From NCBI GenBank assembly GCA_026419785.1, contig JAODTK010001065.1, positions 124,001-188,000 of the forward strand: DNA of 64,000 bases. The letters are read 5' to 3'. Source of the DNA: Sclerodactyla briareus (Eukaryota; Echinodermata; Holothuroidea; Dendrochirotida; Sclerodactylidae). Position 1 is the first letter of the stretch; each line of letters opens with the position of its first letter. The notes below the pieces were generated by a model. That model did no database searches, had not been told where the DNA came from, and was given only the letters and a program-made list of their open reading frames with translations. The position numbers and the translations under genes are program-made. Below are positions 21,900-34,257 of this stretch, piece after piece.

Positions 21900-24330
21900 C
21901 ATAGTTTCCACACAGGGCCCTTTAGGGCTCCTTCAATGATCTTCGACCTCGACATTTGGGTGGTCAAATGTCACCCAGCAGTCAATATATATTTGTCCAA
22001 CTCAGCCATCAACACGAGCATTTAAGTGCCAAAAACATGCAAATTACACATCATCCTACAATTTGGACAAATTGCCTAACCCCCCCCCTCCCCCCTCCAC
22101 CCCCTCCCTTTGATGACCTTCCACGTATAATCCTGTTGGACCCATAATTACTACTAGTCAATAATTAAACTGTTCACATATCATGGCAATCTGTCCTAAC
22201 CTGCAGAAGTAACGTTTTGCAGTTTTCACATCTGCTCGTTGACCCCTTTCCATGTCATTTGACCTTGACTTCATGTGGGTCATGACTATGCATTGGTCAA
22301 TGAACATGGTGACCAAGTGTGTTAAGAGCCATTGAAGCATGAGAGTCAAGGGCCTAAAACATCAATTGCCATATTCCTTTTACAATTTGAACATAATTTA
22401 ATGACCTTTCACCTCCGATTCCTTACAATGCATGAGTACCACTAACAATGATTATACTGATCATGTATATGTCTCAAATTCACTACAACCTCCATGCCTC
22501 TACCAAAGCCATACATGTAACTTCGAAAATATCACTTGGAGCGTGTGGGAGGAATTGCTTCCAGTACTAGTATGTGTTTTTTTTTCCCTCTCTTTTTCCA
22601 TTGCTTCTGACCTTATACGCACGTGGCTTACCTCATATAGAAAGTCATGCATATAAATTAAATTGATATAAAATAGGCGAAGCCAGAGCCAATACTTTCT
22701 CCCAGATAGACCTGCTCCATATTTTCTTGAAGAATAATCTTTTGCAACGAAATATTGATAATTATTATAGCACCATTAACGTGATAGCCTGTATTCGTGT
22801 GGGGGTGGCAGGGTGGTGGTGGTGGTGGAAGATGTAACTTTTAGCAACCATAATTATACGTTCAGTACTCGCGGCCAAATCACCAACCAATAGCACAGCA
22901 GAGATATCTTAATGTACCATAGCATTGGAAATTTCTATGCTACTTTTTCCTGTGCTTCCATATCCTTTGTTCAAACTTAACTGAAAAATAAATGCTCAAT
23001 AGTCTCATCATAAAGCCAGACAGAAACTGCACTTACTCGATGGAAAATACCAATCTTGTGTAAATACACATGGGTCGGAATAATTCTCTGCAATAGCGAT
23101 ATTGAAGCCACCGATATAACCATCGCCATAAGAATTAAACGGCAACCGCACAGAAAACTTTCCAATCCTCATAGAGATATCGAAAAGTGTTTGCCCATTG
23201 AGATAGGAGTTACTTGACCATGGTTTGACTATAAACAATCCTACAATCCAAACTATGATGGTTACAATGCATTCAAAATATTGTTAACCGTGCTCACCAG
23301 CAATGACTATCAACTTGGCCATTGCAATTCTGCCAGCCACTTAAACAAAGCTACTAGGCCATGGTACTTCCAAGAAATATTACTTTTAATGGAATACTTT
23401 TTCACAGAAATGTTCGTAGTTAGAAATACACCGTCAGTAATCTAACTATCACTCACAAAAGGACCTCCACCTGTGCCCAACTACGATAATAAACAGGGCG
23501 ATTATCATTTGGGCAAATACTGTTATCCAATAGGCATATATATAATATATAATACCCCACAAAGTGAGATATAATCAATAAGAGTATTGAACCTATTCAA
23601 AACAGTAAGCTGAATAAAAAACGTCCTCCCACGAAAATTCTTTATATGTGAGCGGTATTCATATAATGATTACCATTTCTAAAGAACTCTTCCAGTAATA
23701 CGTTATGACTCTCAAAAGTCAATGCGAAATTGTTCTGAAACTATTAAGTAAATTCCGGAAAACAGTAACTTTCGAAGAAGTACAATGCGTAGAGAAGTCA
23801 ACCATTTTGAGACCGCCGTCGAATAGCACACTGGTAAATCTGTCACGACTGATCTATCAGGCATGTATTTGAAATGAAATGAAAAAGGCGAAGTGTTAAT
23901 TTTGGGATATATTTTTCTGATGGTAGTGGCCGTGACAATATGTAGTAATTGAAGCAAGGGAGAATAAGAGACTTGACCACTGTTATTCGTGGTCCCAAGG
24001 TCATCCCAAGGTACTCTACCCAAGGACCAATACCATGTAACCACTTCAAGAATATCAATTGTGGAGCATGTGGAGGAGATGCATTCAGGTACTATTAGGT
24101 GAAATCAATAAAGTCGGGCCCCCTCGTGCCAAAGGGGGATCTTGGATCGAAATGCCGACAACAACACGAAGGTATGTCTGTTAGACCATAATTATGACCG
24201 TAGGTCAGCACTGTGACCAAAATTGTATAAGAGGAGAAGCCTATTGCATAATTTCACATGATGGGCCCCAGGACCACACTGGTCCCTGTTGTCCTAATCA
24301 TCTGGACACGCTACGTAACGGCCCCATCAT
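21900..24330. repeat. GGTCA-type dispersed or tandem repeat block (unit 1)
   Basis: Recurring words include TTTGATGACCTTCCAC and TAATGACCTTTCACC, and a conserved block of the form ACATGTAACTTCGAA...GGAGGAATTGCTTCCAGTACTA. That block occurs near 22502 and again near 24023. It also recurs on the far side of the plus-strand LINE, near 34315. A run of Cs lies at about 22080-22110. The middle part (about 22575-24000) is AT-rich and may be a separate insert. It contains a 76-residue minus-strand frame (23008-23238) that I do not recognise. Confidence 0.5.
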
Positions 24331-24399
24331 GCCAGCTTAATGACCGAACAACAGTACTGTGCAACAGATTTGTGTGCGATACAAGCCTTCGTGTATTCC

Positions 24400-25525
24400 A
24401 TATATAGGGCCCTAGATCGGTGTTTCGGGGTGCCCAATCGAGGTCCGTGCTCTCCCGAATTATCCTTTGTTGTCTCTGTCTTGTCGTAGTGCCGCTGGGG
24501 TTTTCCACTTGCCCTTCCTTTGCCTCCCTTCTTCCTACCTTATCATTTATTTCAGTTTCTCATACGACAACTACTGCAGCAGCCCCTCACGTGACATCTG
24601 GTTCTCTTTTTTATTTTCCTCTTTTCGCGAATATACGCGGTCTCCCCCGCAATCTCAACCATTCCCACCAACTCCTCATGGCTCACCATCCCATCTACTA
24701 CTTTTTTTAACTTAAACAACAGATTAAATCACCTCTTGCTTTAACCATCTCCAGTGTCCCAACTATATTCTTCAAGATTGTTTTTCATTTTTAAGGCTGA
24801 GTGTGCGCCTTTGTCCACTCCACATCCCATCCCTGTCAGCCGCCTATTTGATTTTGATCTCTGTTGTGATGACGTTCAACTTCCTGGCTCAACGTCTCCT
24901 CTTCCGTCCTCTCTTCCTCCTCTCTTCCCCTCGTTTGACTAAGGTGTTGGTTGTTTTACCGTTCGCCCAATTTGTAATAATCACGAAGGCTCTATTCTCA
25001 GGCATCTCACCTCTGCTGTTGGATTACTAATTCAACGATATAACGACTGTGACATTGCTATAACTACTGTGATTTCAATGTGCATAACGCAGAATGGCTC
25101 ATACACTCTATCGCCTCTGATAGAGCTTGGTGTCCGAAGCTGAGTCTTTTGCTATTATACCATGGTCTCACCCAGCTCATCAAATTCTCCCACCGTATCC
25201 CCGACCCGGGCCGTCGGAACTCTGCTACTTGTGGATCTCTTTCTCCCTACTCAGCCCCTTATTTACAAGAGTCCAGCAACTGTCTCTTGCCTATTGTCCT
25301 CCACTGACCATTGCCTCATTACCCCCGTGTTCTCATCAATCTAACTCCTATATGCACGTCCCCACCAAAGCAGAACTCTGGACTACTCCAAAGCTACGGG
25401 TTTGGTCTTCGGGGATTTTTTCAGCAGTCTTCCCTTGGGATGAAACACCTTCTCAGATGACCCCTCTACCCTCTGCTTCTGCTATTTCGAATTATTCTTT
25501 TAGGAATGAACGCTTTTAATTCCGT
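24400..25525 (+). mobile_element. LINE with apurinic-type endonuclease, 5' part only (unit 1)
   Basis: The plus strand encodes, with frameshifts, the endonuclease (EEP) domain of a LINE. NIRGL lies at about 24628. The segment at 25046-25100 carries IAITT and then DFNVHNAEW, matching the catalytic ILGDFNVHH block. SSTDHCLIT (about 25297-25323) matches the catalytic SSDHNLI block. A post-endonuclease linker with FPWDET follows. The element is cut at 25525 by the junction with the second unit, so the reverse transcriptase is missing. The family resembles the Jockey/BS-like or Nimb-like LINEs known from crustaceans and other invertebrates; the clade is my inference. Confidence 0.85.
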
Positions 25526-26639
25526 AAATGACATGAGGTCTGAGATAATTCAATTATATGACCTGAAACTGTCCTCAAATTTGTTCTAATAATTTGTAGT
25601 TTGGAGCTAGTCCGTTTTGCTTGTGAGTTGCCTCTTACTAAAAACACGTTGTCGGTGACCACAGACTAGAGATTGAAAGCTGATAGTAGGGAGAGGCACC
25701 ACACTGAGTAGCACATTTGCTAGTCCAGATATAGTCCGTGTAAATCGAATTCATTTTGTAGCTAGTCTGGGTGCTCTAGTCGGTGACTGGTAAAGTGATC
25801 ATCTCTTAGTCAGTAGCAATGCTTACGTTAGTCTGTTATGATATAAATGACTATTGGGTAAACTAGTGGTTCTGGAATAACGACTAGAAGCTATCAGTCA
25901 GTGGCTGTATTGGCACTGTCCCTGAACGAGTTACTCTAGTCAGTAGGACTAATTAGGTTTCAGTAAAAAAAAAAAAAAACCCTCCCCCCGCTCTGGACAT
26001 TCATTGACAGCGATTTATCGAACTGCTCCCCCCAATCTTTGTTAATGACCCATCCGGCACGGGGACGCGGCGGCTACAAATCATTATCATAATATGGACA
26101 CAGTGCCCCGAAATATGATTGGCTTTCGGGGGGTGTGAGGCGCTAATTTAGGACCTGTCACGAAACTAATACAATTCTTTCCATGCAGGAAAGAATAGCG
26201 TTATATACATTTGGTAAGTTTGCATTTTAGAGATCTGATGTTTGGGCCTTTGGTTCTGAGATAACAGAAGGCCATTTGTAAAATGACTCTTTGCGTTTTC
26301 AACTGACATCGTTAAACCCGGGGGAGTCGTTGTCAATTTTCAATTTACGAGAAGAAATTCACTCTTCACCGTAACTATAACCACAGTGAACTTCTTTGAT
26401 TATTTACATGCTACCAAATCTGGAATTAACTGCCAAATGATGTACACTTTGCAAATTACATTCGTAATTCAAAAATGAGCTAACAGTTATCTATTCCTGA
26501 AATACTCAAAATACTTCAGACTCGTTCCAGTACAGTCACTTTCTAGCATCCCTTTTTTGTTTCATTTTCTATATATGCTTATGCTATGGGTCCCCAGCCT
26601 CGATAAACATATTGTTTTTCTAGTATCCCGCTAGTATAC

Positions 26640-28110
26640 TTAGTACTTTATTATGTTAATCATAATAATACAAACTTTATAATGCGCCATCTATCTAGCG
26701 AACTAATCCCGGGCGCAGATACAAAGACACATAACGTCGGAACGGTTTTCAAGTGAGATCTGAAAGTGATTTCAGAGGTGTAGTTCCTCAAATGAAGTGG
26801 CGGATCATTCCACCGCGCCGGTAGGAGCGGCAGTTGCAAACGAACGATTTCCATAAGTGGATGAGGACCTAGGGACAACAGAAGAGATTCTCACAAGACC
26901 TAAGTCGTACGTGGCGCAGGGACATATGGGGTAATCAGAGTAGTGATGTATTCAGGAGGCGCTGCCATTCATAGCCTTCCAGGGCATTTGTAATCGTTGC
27001 GCTCACGTATTGGGAGCCATGTAGATCTTGAAAGACTGGCGTTATGGTGCTCAGATTCCCTTTGTCTAATGTCCAACACCCTAGCAGCAGCGTTCTGAAC
27101 AAGATGGCGCTTATTACGATGTTTCATCATGAATACAAAAATGAGGAGTTGCTTCTATCGAGGCGTGAGAGAACCAAAGCATCATGAAAAAAAAAAAAAA
27201 AAAAAAAAAAGAACAGAGCGGCCTGAATCTGACAAGCGATTTACTGATTGAAGGAAGATTCCTGATAGAATAAGAGTCTGGGGTGCCTAATTTCCCTTAT
27301 TTGAGGTTCCAATCGTCATAGCAGCATTGAACAAAACCCCAAGAGTTTCAGGCAGTTGGGACAAGACTGAACTGGGCGTCGCCAATTTGAATACAGTTTT
27401 GCTTAATTTTGGTTGTTGATGCGTTTTAGGGGCCATAGGCATTAACTCCGTTTTGGCATCATTGAAAGCTCAAGTTTATTCCAATGTTCATCCCTGCTGA
27501 TCTCAGTTATCACAGGACTCAACTCGCTGTCGAGCTAGGGCATTAGGGAAGTTTAGAGCTCAATGGTAGAGCAGCTGTGTATCGCGTCAGCAAACAGGTG
27601 GATTTCATCAGTGCCGTACTTGTGAGCAATTACAGCACACAACGGGACTCGTATATCACTCGAAGCAATAGTACCACACCGGGGGGAACCTGAGGACAAC
27701 CAAATTTATGCAGTTGGTCAAACATGGCTCGACTACTCCAGTATTGAACTCTCCATCATGCTCCCCCGCAAAAGTTAAATGGATCCAGTCCATTCTGCCT
27801 CCTGACCCAGAGATTCCGACGTAAAGTAGTATGCCATGATCCAGAATGTCAAATGCGGCTGACAACTCTATAGCAAAAAATCACCCCACGTTTATTATCC
27901 AACGTTATCCACGATTATGTACAGATTAGCGATTTAGTGAACCATACCAGCCATAGATTCCTGGATCCCTGGCCAGGCAGCTGAGTGAGGTCGAATCGTT
28001 CGGTTTATTTCCATTCCCGCCATCGAACACTCTAATTCATTAACCAAGGCGTTCCGGCTACCGACAAGTCTCTAATCCACAGGGTCTTCTCAATTTATTG
28101 CTTCGCGAGT
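26640..28110 (-). mobile_element. CR1-like LINE, 5'-truncated and decayed (unit 2 copy)
   Basis: This is the duplicate of the minus-strand LINE at 20090-21560. It has the same motif order, the same decayed YGTD in place of YADD, the same internal 24-A run and the same AT-rich 3' tail. Its reverse transcriptase C-terminal block lies at about 26820-26740 and its FDILDH block at about 27863-27830. The two copies share the same frameshifts, so they arose by duplication of an already dead element, not by separate insertions. Confidence 0.85.
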
Positions 28111-28439
28111 ACGGTACTCTTTTTGGGACCTGACATAAAATTGATACAAAATCCTCCGAATGGGATAGAAAGGATAGAGGATACTATACATAGATACATG
28201 AACCTTTGGCATAGGCTACATACGCCTATTCGTGAAATATGGCGTGTGTTTGAGTAATCACTTTGCCATTCAGGCGCTCATGAAAAACTAGAAGAACAAT
28301 GGTTCATACTCCAACCGGGACACTTTTCAATATTTATTGACTGGTATGATGTGTTATTGGCGTTGTGCATTATTTCAGTTATACTGACCCTCGATGACAC
28401 GGAGCGAGCATCAAGCATGCACAATTCATTTGTGACGTC

Positions 28440-30930
28440 ATGAGATACATAGTTTTCCACAAGATGGCCTGTTAGGCCCTTCAATGATCTTCGACCCTCG
28501 CCATTTGGGTGGTCAAATGTCCCACCCACATCATAGATATTTGTCAACCAATTCCATCAAAAAAAACACGACTTTAAAAGTGGCCCAAAAACATGCAAAT
28601 ACCCATCATCCTAAAATTTGGACAAAATTGCCTAACCCCCCCCCCCCCTCCACCCCCTCCCTTTGATGACCTTTCCACCTATAATCCTGTTGGACGCATA
28701 AGGTACTACTGGTCAATGATTATACTTTCCATACATGGCAACTCTACCTTATCGGCAAAGTAAACGTTTTGCAGTTTTTCCCACATCATGTCATGGCCGT
28801 TGAAAACCTTCCATGTCATTTGAATTTGACCTTGACCTTCATGTGGTCAATGACGATTCATTGGTCAATGAACATTGTGACCAAGGTGTAAGTTAACTCC
28901 ATTGAGCATGAGTATGCAAGGGCCGAAAACATGCAATTTGCAAATCATTTTTACATTTGAACATAATTAAATGACCTTCCACCTCGCGATTCCTTACAAT
29001 GCATGAGTACCACTAAATCCATGATTAACTGACCTGTATCATGACATTATCAAAATTCACTAACACCTCCATGGCCCTCTACCCAAAGGCCAATACATGT
29101 ACTTCGAATAATATCAATTGGACGTGTGGGAGGAGATGCATTCCAAGTACTAGTATGGTGTTTTTTTTTTTCTCTCTGTTTCATTGCTCTTGACCTATAT
29201 ACGCACTGGGATTAACGGAATATAGAAAGTCAATGCATATAAATTAAATATGATATAAAAAAATAGGCGAAGCCAAGCCAACTTTCCCCTCTTTTCCCCC
29301 AGATGACCTTCCATATTTTCTTGAAGAATAATCTTTTGCAAACTCGGAAATAATTATATGATTATACAACCATTAACTGTAGGGATAGCCTTATTACGTT
29401 GGCAATTGAAGATGTAACTTTTAGCAACCATAATGAACGTTCATACGCGGGGCAAAATCACCAACAAATAGCACAGCAGAGATATCTAATCGACCATAGC
29501 ATTGGAATTTCTATGGCTACTTTCCATGTGCTTTCCATATCCTTGTCAAACTTACACGAAAAAATAAATGCTCAATAGTCTCACATCATAAAGCAGACAG
29601 AAACTGCACTTCACACTCGAGGTGAAAAAAATACCAATCCGTGGTGTAAATCCAACATTGGTCCGGATAATTCTTTGCAATATGCGATAGTGAAGCCACC
29701 GAAACTATAAACAGCGCCAGATTAATTAAACGGCAAACCGACAGAACTTTTCCATCCTCAGTAAGATATCGAAGTTTTTTTTGCCCATTTGAGTAGGATT
29801 TACTTGGACCATGTTTGACTATAAACAATCCTACAATCCAAACTATGATTGGTTAAACATGCATTCAAAATATTGTTAACCGGTCACCCCAGCACTGACT
29901 AAAATTGGCAATTTGCATTCTGCCAGCACTTAACCGAAGCTACTTACTAGGAGGCCTGGTACATGCTACTCCAAGAAATTTACTTTTAATGGAAGCTTTT
30001 CACAGAAATTTCGTACGTTAAAATACAACAAATACAAAAAACAAAACCCGTTCATTATCTAACAGATCACTCACAAAAAGGACTCCACGCTTGCCCAACG
30101 TGACCGATAATAAACGGCGATTATCATTTGGAAAATACGTATTTTTCCAAATAGAGACATTAATTATATATATATATATAGTATACCCCCAAAAAGTATA
30201 TTTCAATAAGAAGTATTGTAACCTATTCAAAAAACAGTAAGCCGAATAAAAAACGTCCTCCCAAGAAGATTCTTTATATGTGAGTTCTGGTAATTCTTTA
30301 TATAATATCAGCACTTCTTAAGAATCTTCAAAGTCTACGGTTATGACTCCTCCAAAGCCATGCCGGAAATTGTCTGAACTCTTAAGTAATTCCGGAAAAC
30401 AGTAACTTTCGAAGAAGTAACAATGCGTAGAGAAGTCAACCATTTTGAGACCGCCTCGGAATAGACTGGTAAATCTGGTCACGACTGATTCTATCAGGCA
30501 TATTCACATGAATGAAAAAGCGAAGTGTTATTTTTGGAGATTATAGTTTTCTGATGGTAGTGGAAGTGACAATTGTAGTAATTGAGCAAGGAAGATAAGA
30601 GACTTTATCCATGTTTTCGTCCCAAGGTCATTCATCCCAAGGTACTCTAACCAGGACCAATACATGTAATTCGAAGATATCAATTGTGGAGCAGTGGGAG
30701 GAGATGCTTTCAGGTACTTTATGTGACATCAATAAATTGGCCTCGTTCCAAATGGGATCTTGGATCGAACATTCCGGAACACACGAAGGTATGTCTGAGA
30801 CCTTCATTTATACCGTTGTCGCACTGTGCACCAAAATGTGTATACTAGGAAAGCATATTGCATAATTTCACATGAGGGGCCCAGACCCACACTTGCCTGT
30901 TCCTAAATCTCTGGACACCCTGAAGTTAAC
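28440..30930. repeat. GGTCA-type repeat block (unit 2)
   Basis: Counterpart of 21900-24330. It has the TTTGATGACCTTTCCACC word, the ACATGTACTTCGAA...GGAGGAGATGCATTCCAAGTACTA block near 29095 and its second copy near 30650. A short TA microsatellite lies at about 30165-30182. The counterpart of the unit 1 minus-strand frame is present at 29586-29828 but broken and shifted, which argues against it being a conserved gene. Confidence 0.5.
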
Positions 30931-31228
30931 GGCGGCCTCGTCCAGCAGTATTACCGAACAACCGTACTGTGCACAGAATTTGTTGGAGAACAAGCCCTAG
31001 CCTTCTTGGTTATTCCATATAATGGGCCCTAGATCGGTGTTTCGGGGTGCCCTCTCGAGGTCCGTGCTCTCCTATTTAGTCTTTGTTGGTGTCGTGTCGA
31101 TGCCATGGGTTTTCCATTGCCCTTCCTTTGTCCTCCTTTCTTACTACTTAATCATGGTTATTCAGTTTCTCATACGACCCCTCTGCAGCCCCACGTTTGA
31201 CATCTGTTCTCTTTTTCTTTCTCTTTCG

Positions 31229-31900
31229 AATATACGCGGTCTTCCAACCGCAATCGTCAACCATGTCCACCAACTCCTCAATGGCTCAGCGCATCCTCAT
31301 CTACTTTTTTTTAACTGAAACACGATTAAATCACCTCTGGGATAACACATCTCCAGTGTCCCAACTATATTCTTCTTGATTGTTTCAGTTAAGGCTGAGT
31401 GGCGCCTTTGTCCAACTCCAGCATCCCTGTCAAGCCGCCTTCTGAATTTGATCTCTGTTTTGATGACTTTCAACTTCTCTGGCTCAAAGTCTCCTCTTCC
31501 CGTCGTTTGACTAAGGTGTTCGGGTGTGTTTACCGTTCGCCCAACTGTATAATCACGAGGCTCTATTCTCGCAACTCACCTCTGCTGTTGAATTACGATT
31601 CAACGAGATACCGACTGTAAATTGCTATAACTGAGTGATTTCATGTGATAACGCAGACTGGCTCATACACTCTACCGGCTTTGATAGAGCTGGTGTCGAA
31701 CCTGATCTTTGCTATTACCAATGGTCGCACCCAGCTCATCCAATTCTCCCACCCGTATGCCAGATCGGGCCTCGGACCTGCTAACTGTTTGATCTCTTTC
31801 TCACTACTTAGCCCCTTATTTACAGTCCAGCAGCTGTCTCTGCCCCTATTGCCTCCTCTGCCATTGCCTCATTCCCCCTTCCTCATCAATCTAACTCCTC
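31229..31900 (+). pseudogene. LINE endonuclease domain, frameshifted
   Basis: This would nick target DNA to prime reverse transcription. Visible pieces are NIRGL- near 31229, HPHLLFF and then TETRLNHL around 31290-31335, VYRSPNC near 31530 (usual form AVYRSPN), and a Phe-Asn-rich DFM-type stretch near 31636 where the GDFN catalytic block should be. Decayed SDH and S-D-HCLI-like sequence is near 31850. Compared with the unit 1 copy at 24628-25345, frames shift at different places in the two copies. That is unexpected if a single duplication copied an already broken gene and the sequence is accurate. Confidence 0.7.
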
Positions 31901-32549
31901 TAATGCAAGCTCCCCACCAAAGGCAGAACTCTGGAACACTCCAAAGCTTACTGGTTTGGTCTTCGGGGTTTTTTTCAGTCTTCCCCTTGGGATGAAACTA
32001 ACTACCTTCTCAGATGACCCCTCTACCTCTGCGTCTTCGCTATTTCGGAAAATATTCTTTTAGGAATGAACGCTTTTATTCCCTACACTTTTAAGATTCA
32101 TGCTCCTCTCATCACCTTCATGGTTCAACCATCAATGTATTACTGCCGTCCAGGAGAAGAACCGCCTTTATCGAGCTTGCTATCTTCCTTTCCCTGATTC
32201 CCGTCAGCCTATGTTACTGCTCTTAATTGTTGTGCTCTGAGACTATCGTTGAGGCAAAAAACTCTTTCACTTCACGTATGGCTAATAAACTTTCACTCCT
32301 GCCCTTCTGGTAGTCGTTCATTTTGTCAAGCTGGCCAAATCTGTGTCCCAGACTTCTGTACTTTCCAATTCCCTCCGCTGGTCAAACCTGATGCTCTATT
32401 GGCTAGTGATGCCACTCTAAAGCTAATACTATACTTTGCCGAGCGATTCTCTTCTAATTCCCCTATGAACACAGACTCATCCTCCCCCATCTTTTTGCCA
32501 GCTGGTGTGAACGATCTTTGGATGTGTTTTCACTCTCGCATGGTCCACC

Positions 32550-34135
32550 AAACCTCATGTTTTAGCCATTAATAAAATCCATTCTGGTCCTGATGGGGCA
32601 ATTCTTCTCCTATGTCCCTCCTAAGTATGCCCCGAACTTGCGCCTATCCTACAAGCTTTCCCCCGCTTTGTTATACTATGGGATGCTACCCTTCTGTGTG
32701 GGAACATGCTCATTTCTGCCCAGTCCCTAAAAGGGTGGAACAACTCCACCACCTCCAATTACCAGGCCGATTTGCCATCAACCTCGGTCCTCTCCAAGTT
32801 AGGAAACTATAGTAAACAGCATTTTTTGAACTTCTTGACTTCACTCTCTCATCTGACCACCAGTATGGTTTTTTCTCCCGGCATGGCCGATCTACTGGGG
32901 ACCTTTCTTGAGGTTCACTCTCTCATCAGTGACCACCAGTAATGGTTTCCTCCGGCATGGCCGATCTACTGGGGACCTACTATCTTTTGTCACCAATCAG
33001 TTGGCCCAAGCCATAGAGTTTTTCGGTGAAAGTAGGGCTATTGCCTTGATATCTCTAAGAGGCCTTTGACCGTGTTTGGCACGCCGGACTCCTTGCAAAT
33101 GAACTTCTTTGGTTTCAAGCCCCCTCTAACCTCTTTGGACTGCCAGTGTTCTTACCGGTCGCTCTATCTCTTTTAGGGGTTGATGGTTCTCTCGCCTCTC
33201 TCCTCTCCGAGACCTTCGTATCATGCCTGGTGTTCCTCAAGGTGTGTTTTCTCTCCTACATGTTCTCATTTTTATCAATGATCTTCTAGCTCCTACCTCC
33301 TATTTATTCCCATGCTCATGTTCTACCCTTCAACCCTCTCTGTGCTTTCCTCACGCCCCGAAGCGAACTATTTTTGTCTCAACCGTTCCCTAGTTGCCCA
33401 TCAGCTGAACAATGATCTTCATTCATTTTGAACTGGGGCACGGCTATCTGGTTACCTTCAACCAATCTAAAACTCAGACTTGCTGATTTCTGGTCGGCTT
33501 GTTTCTGAATGCACCAGCTATTTTCAATGGCTGACCAGATCCGCCTCAGTCTACTTCTCTTAATCCTTGGTATGGAAATCAGCAACAACCTGTCTGGCAC
33601 TCCCTCAAGCTAAATCGCTACGAATGCTGCTAGAACGTTTGGGCTTCTTATTCCGCACAAGGAAATACTTCACCTCACAAAAGCTACTTCTGCTTTACAC
33701 AGCCCAAATTCGCTCCCTAATGGAATATGGTTGCCATTTTTTGGGGTGGGGCTTTTCGCCATCCTGTCTCATTGTCCTTGATCGTATCCAGAGAAAGGCC
33801 ATCGTACCTCATCGACGATTATCATCTTACCTCCTCACTTGACTCTCTATCCCCTCGCAGATCTGTATCATCTCTCTGCTCCTTTACCGTTACGTTTCAT
33901 GGGCAATGTTCTTCTGAGCTTGTGGGGATGCTTGTTCCTCCTTTACTCGAGTTACCGCCATAACTCGCGCTTCTTCTTCCATTCCACCACCCGTTCGTTG
34001 CATCTTCCACGTCAACGCACCGAAACCTATGCTCGCTCCTTTTTTCCTCGCGCACGTTCGCGTGCCTGGACTAGGCTTCCTCCGGATGTATTTCCTCCTG
34101 ATTGTGACCTCCAGGCGGTTCAAGAGTAGAATTAA
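32550..34135 (+). pseudogene. LINE reverse transcriptase and C-terminal region, frameshifted
   Basis: Reverse transcriptase blocks in order: LCYTMGCYPSVWEHAH with PVPK (about 32660-32735), a QYGF-HGRSTGDL block near 32925-32985, and LDIS-AFDRVWHAGLL, motif A with its catalytic Asp (about 33045-33095). Next come a MPGVPQG-type motif B near 33222-33245 and FINDLLAPT near 33275. The YADD catalytic block near 33310 is not intact; the sequence reads as SHAH followed by a shift. The thumb and C-terminal region has LLFRTRKYFTSQKLLLLYTAQI (33636-33705), MEYGCHF and FHGQCSSEL. A 65-bp segment carrying the HQYGF block is duplicated in tandem (32840-32904 and 32914-32978). Confidence 0.8.
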
Positions 34136-34257
34136 CACGCTGGATCTCTCCCTTTCTTTTCTTTTAAAGTCTTGTGCTTGGGTGTGCTTTTTGTTTAGGC
34201 AATTAAAGGGTTTCGCCCTTCCTCATGTCACTTTGTGTAAAAAACAAAAAAAAAAAG

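Larger units (their letters stand above)
18975..25525. repeat. Tandem duplication, unit 1 (6,551 bp)
   Basis: Sequence identity with the second unit begins at AAATGACATGAGG and ends where this unit joins the second unit directly. The first 2,729 bp (18975-21703) match 25526-28252 with only two single-base homopolymer differences, a G in CCAGGGGC near 20430 and a C in GAACCCAAA near 20627. From about 21704 on, the units still align along their full length but with many single-base indels and substitutions. The unit holds a minus-strand CR1-like LINE, a GGTCA-type repeat block and the 5' part of a plus-strand LINE, cut off at 25525. Confidence 0.92.
25526..32083. repeat. Tandem duplication, unit 2 (about 6,558 bp)
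   Basis: Direct repeat of 18975-25525 at an offset of 6,551, falling to 6,549 after two homopolymer differences. Up to about 28252 it is a near-perfect copy. Beyond that it aligns throughout but with frequent one-base insertions and deletions in both directions. The right edge is near 32083, where both copies share AGGAATGAACGCTTTTA. Only this unit then continues into the rest of the LINE. The left junction at 25525/25526 joins the interior of a LINE to AAATGACATGAGG. Confidence 0.92.
30990..34257 (+). mobile_element. LINE with endonuclease and reverse transcriptase, near full length but frameshifted (unit 2)
   Basis: Domains follow in the expected order on the plus strand: endonuclease start NIRGL- near 31229, a decayed SDH block near 31855, linker (32080-32540), reverse transcriptase (about 32550-33560) and a C-terminal region ending near 34130. 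The 3' UTR is short and ends in an A-rich tail (34240-34257, AAAAAACAAAAAAAAAA). Its family mark is the SDHQYGFRHGRSTGDL-type block near 32925-32990. The C-terminal block LPRQRTETYARSFFPRA with RAWTRLPPDVFPPDC is at about 34000-34110. I see no first open frame (ORF1) upstream. Frameshifts are so frequent, about one per 50-150 bp, that sequencing error is likely to add to real decay. Confidence 0.85.

Noticed and set aside
23008-23238. Minus-strand 76-residue frame present in both duplication units
   Set aside because: The unit 2 counterpart is frameshifted and its residues change freely, so there is no sign of selection; no motif recognised.
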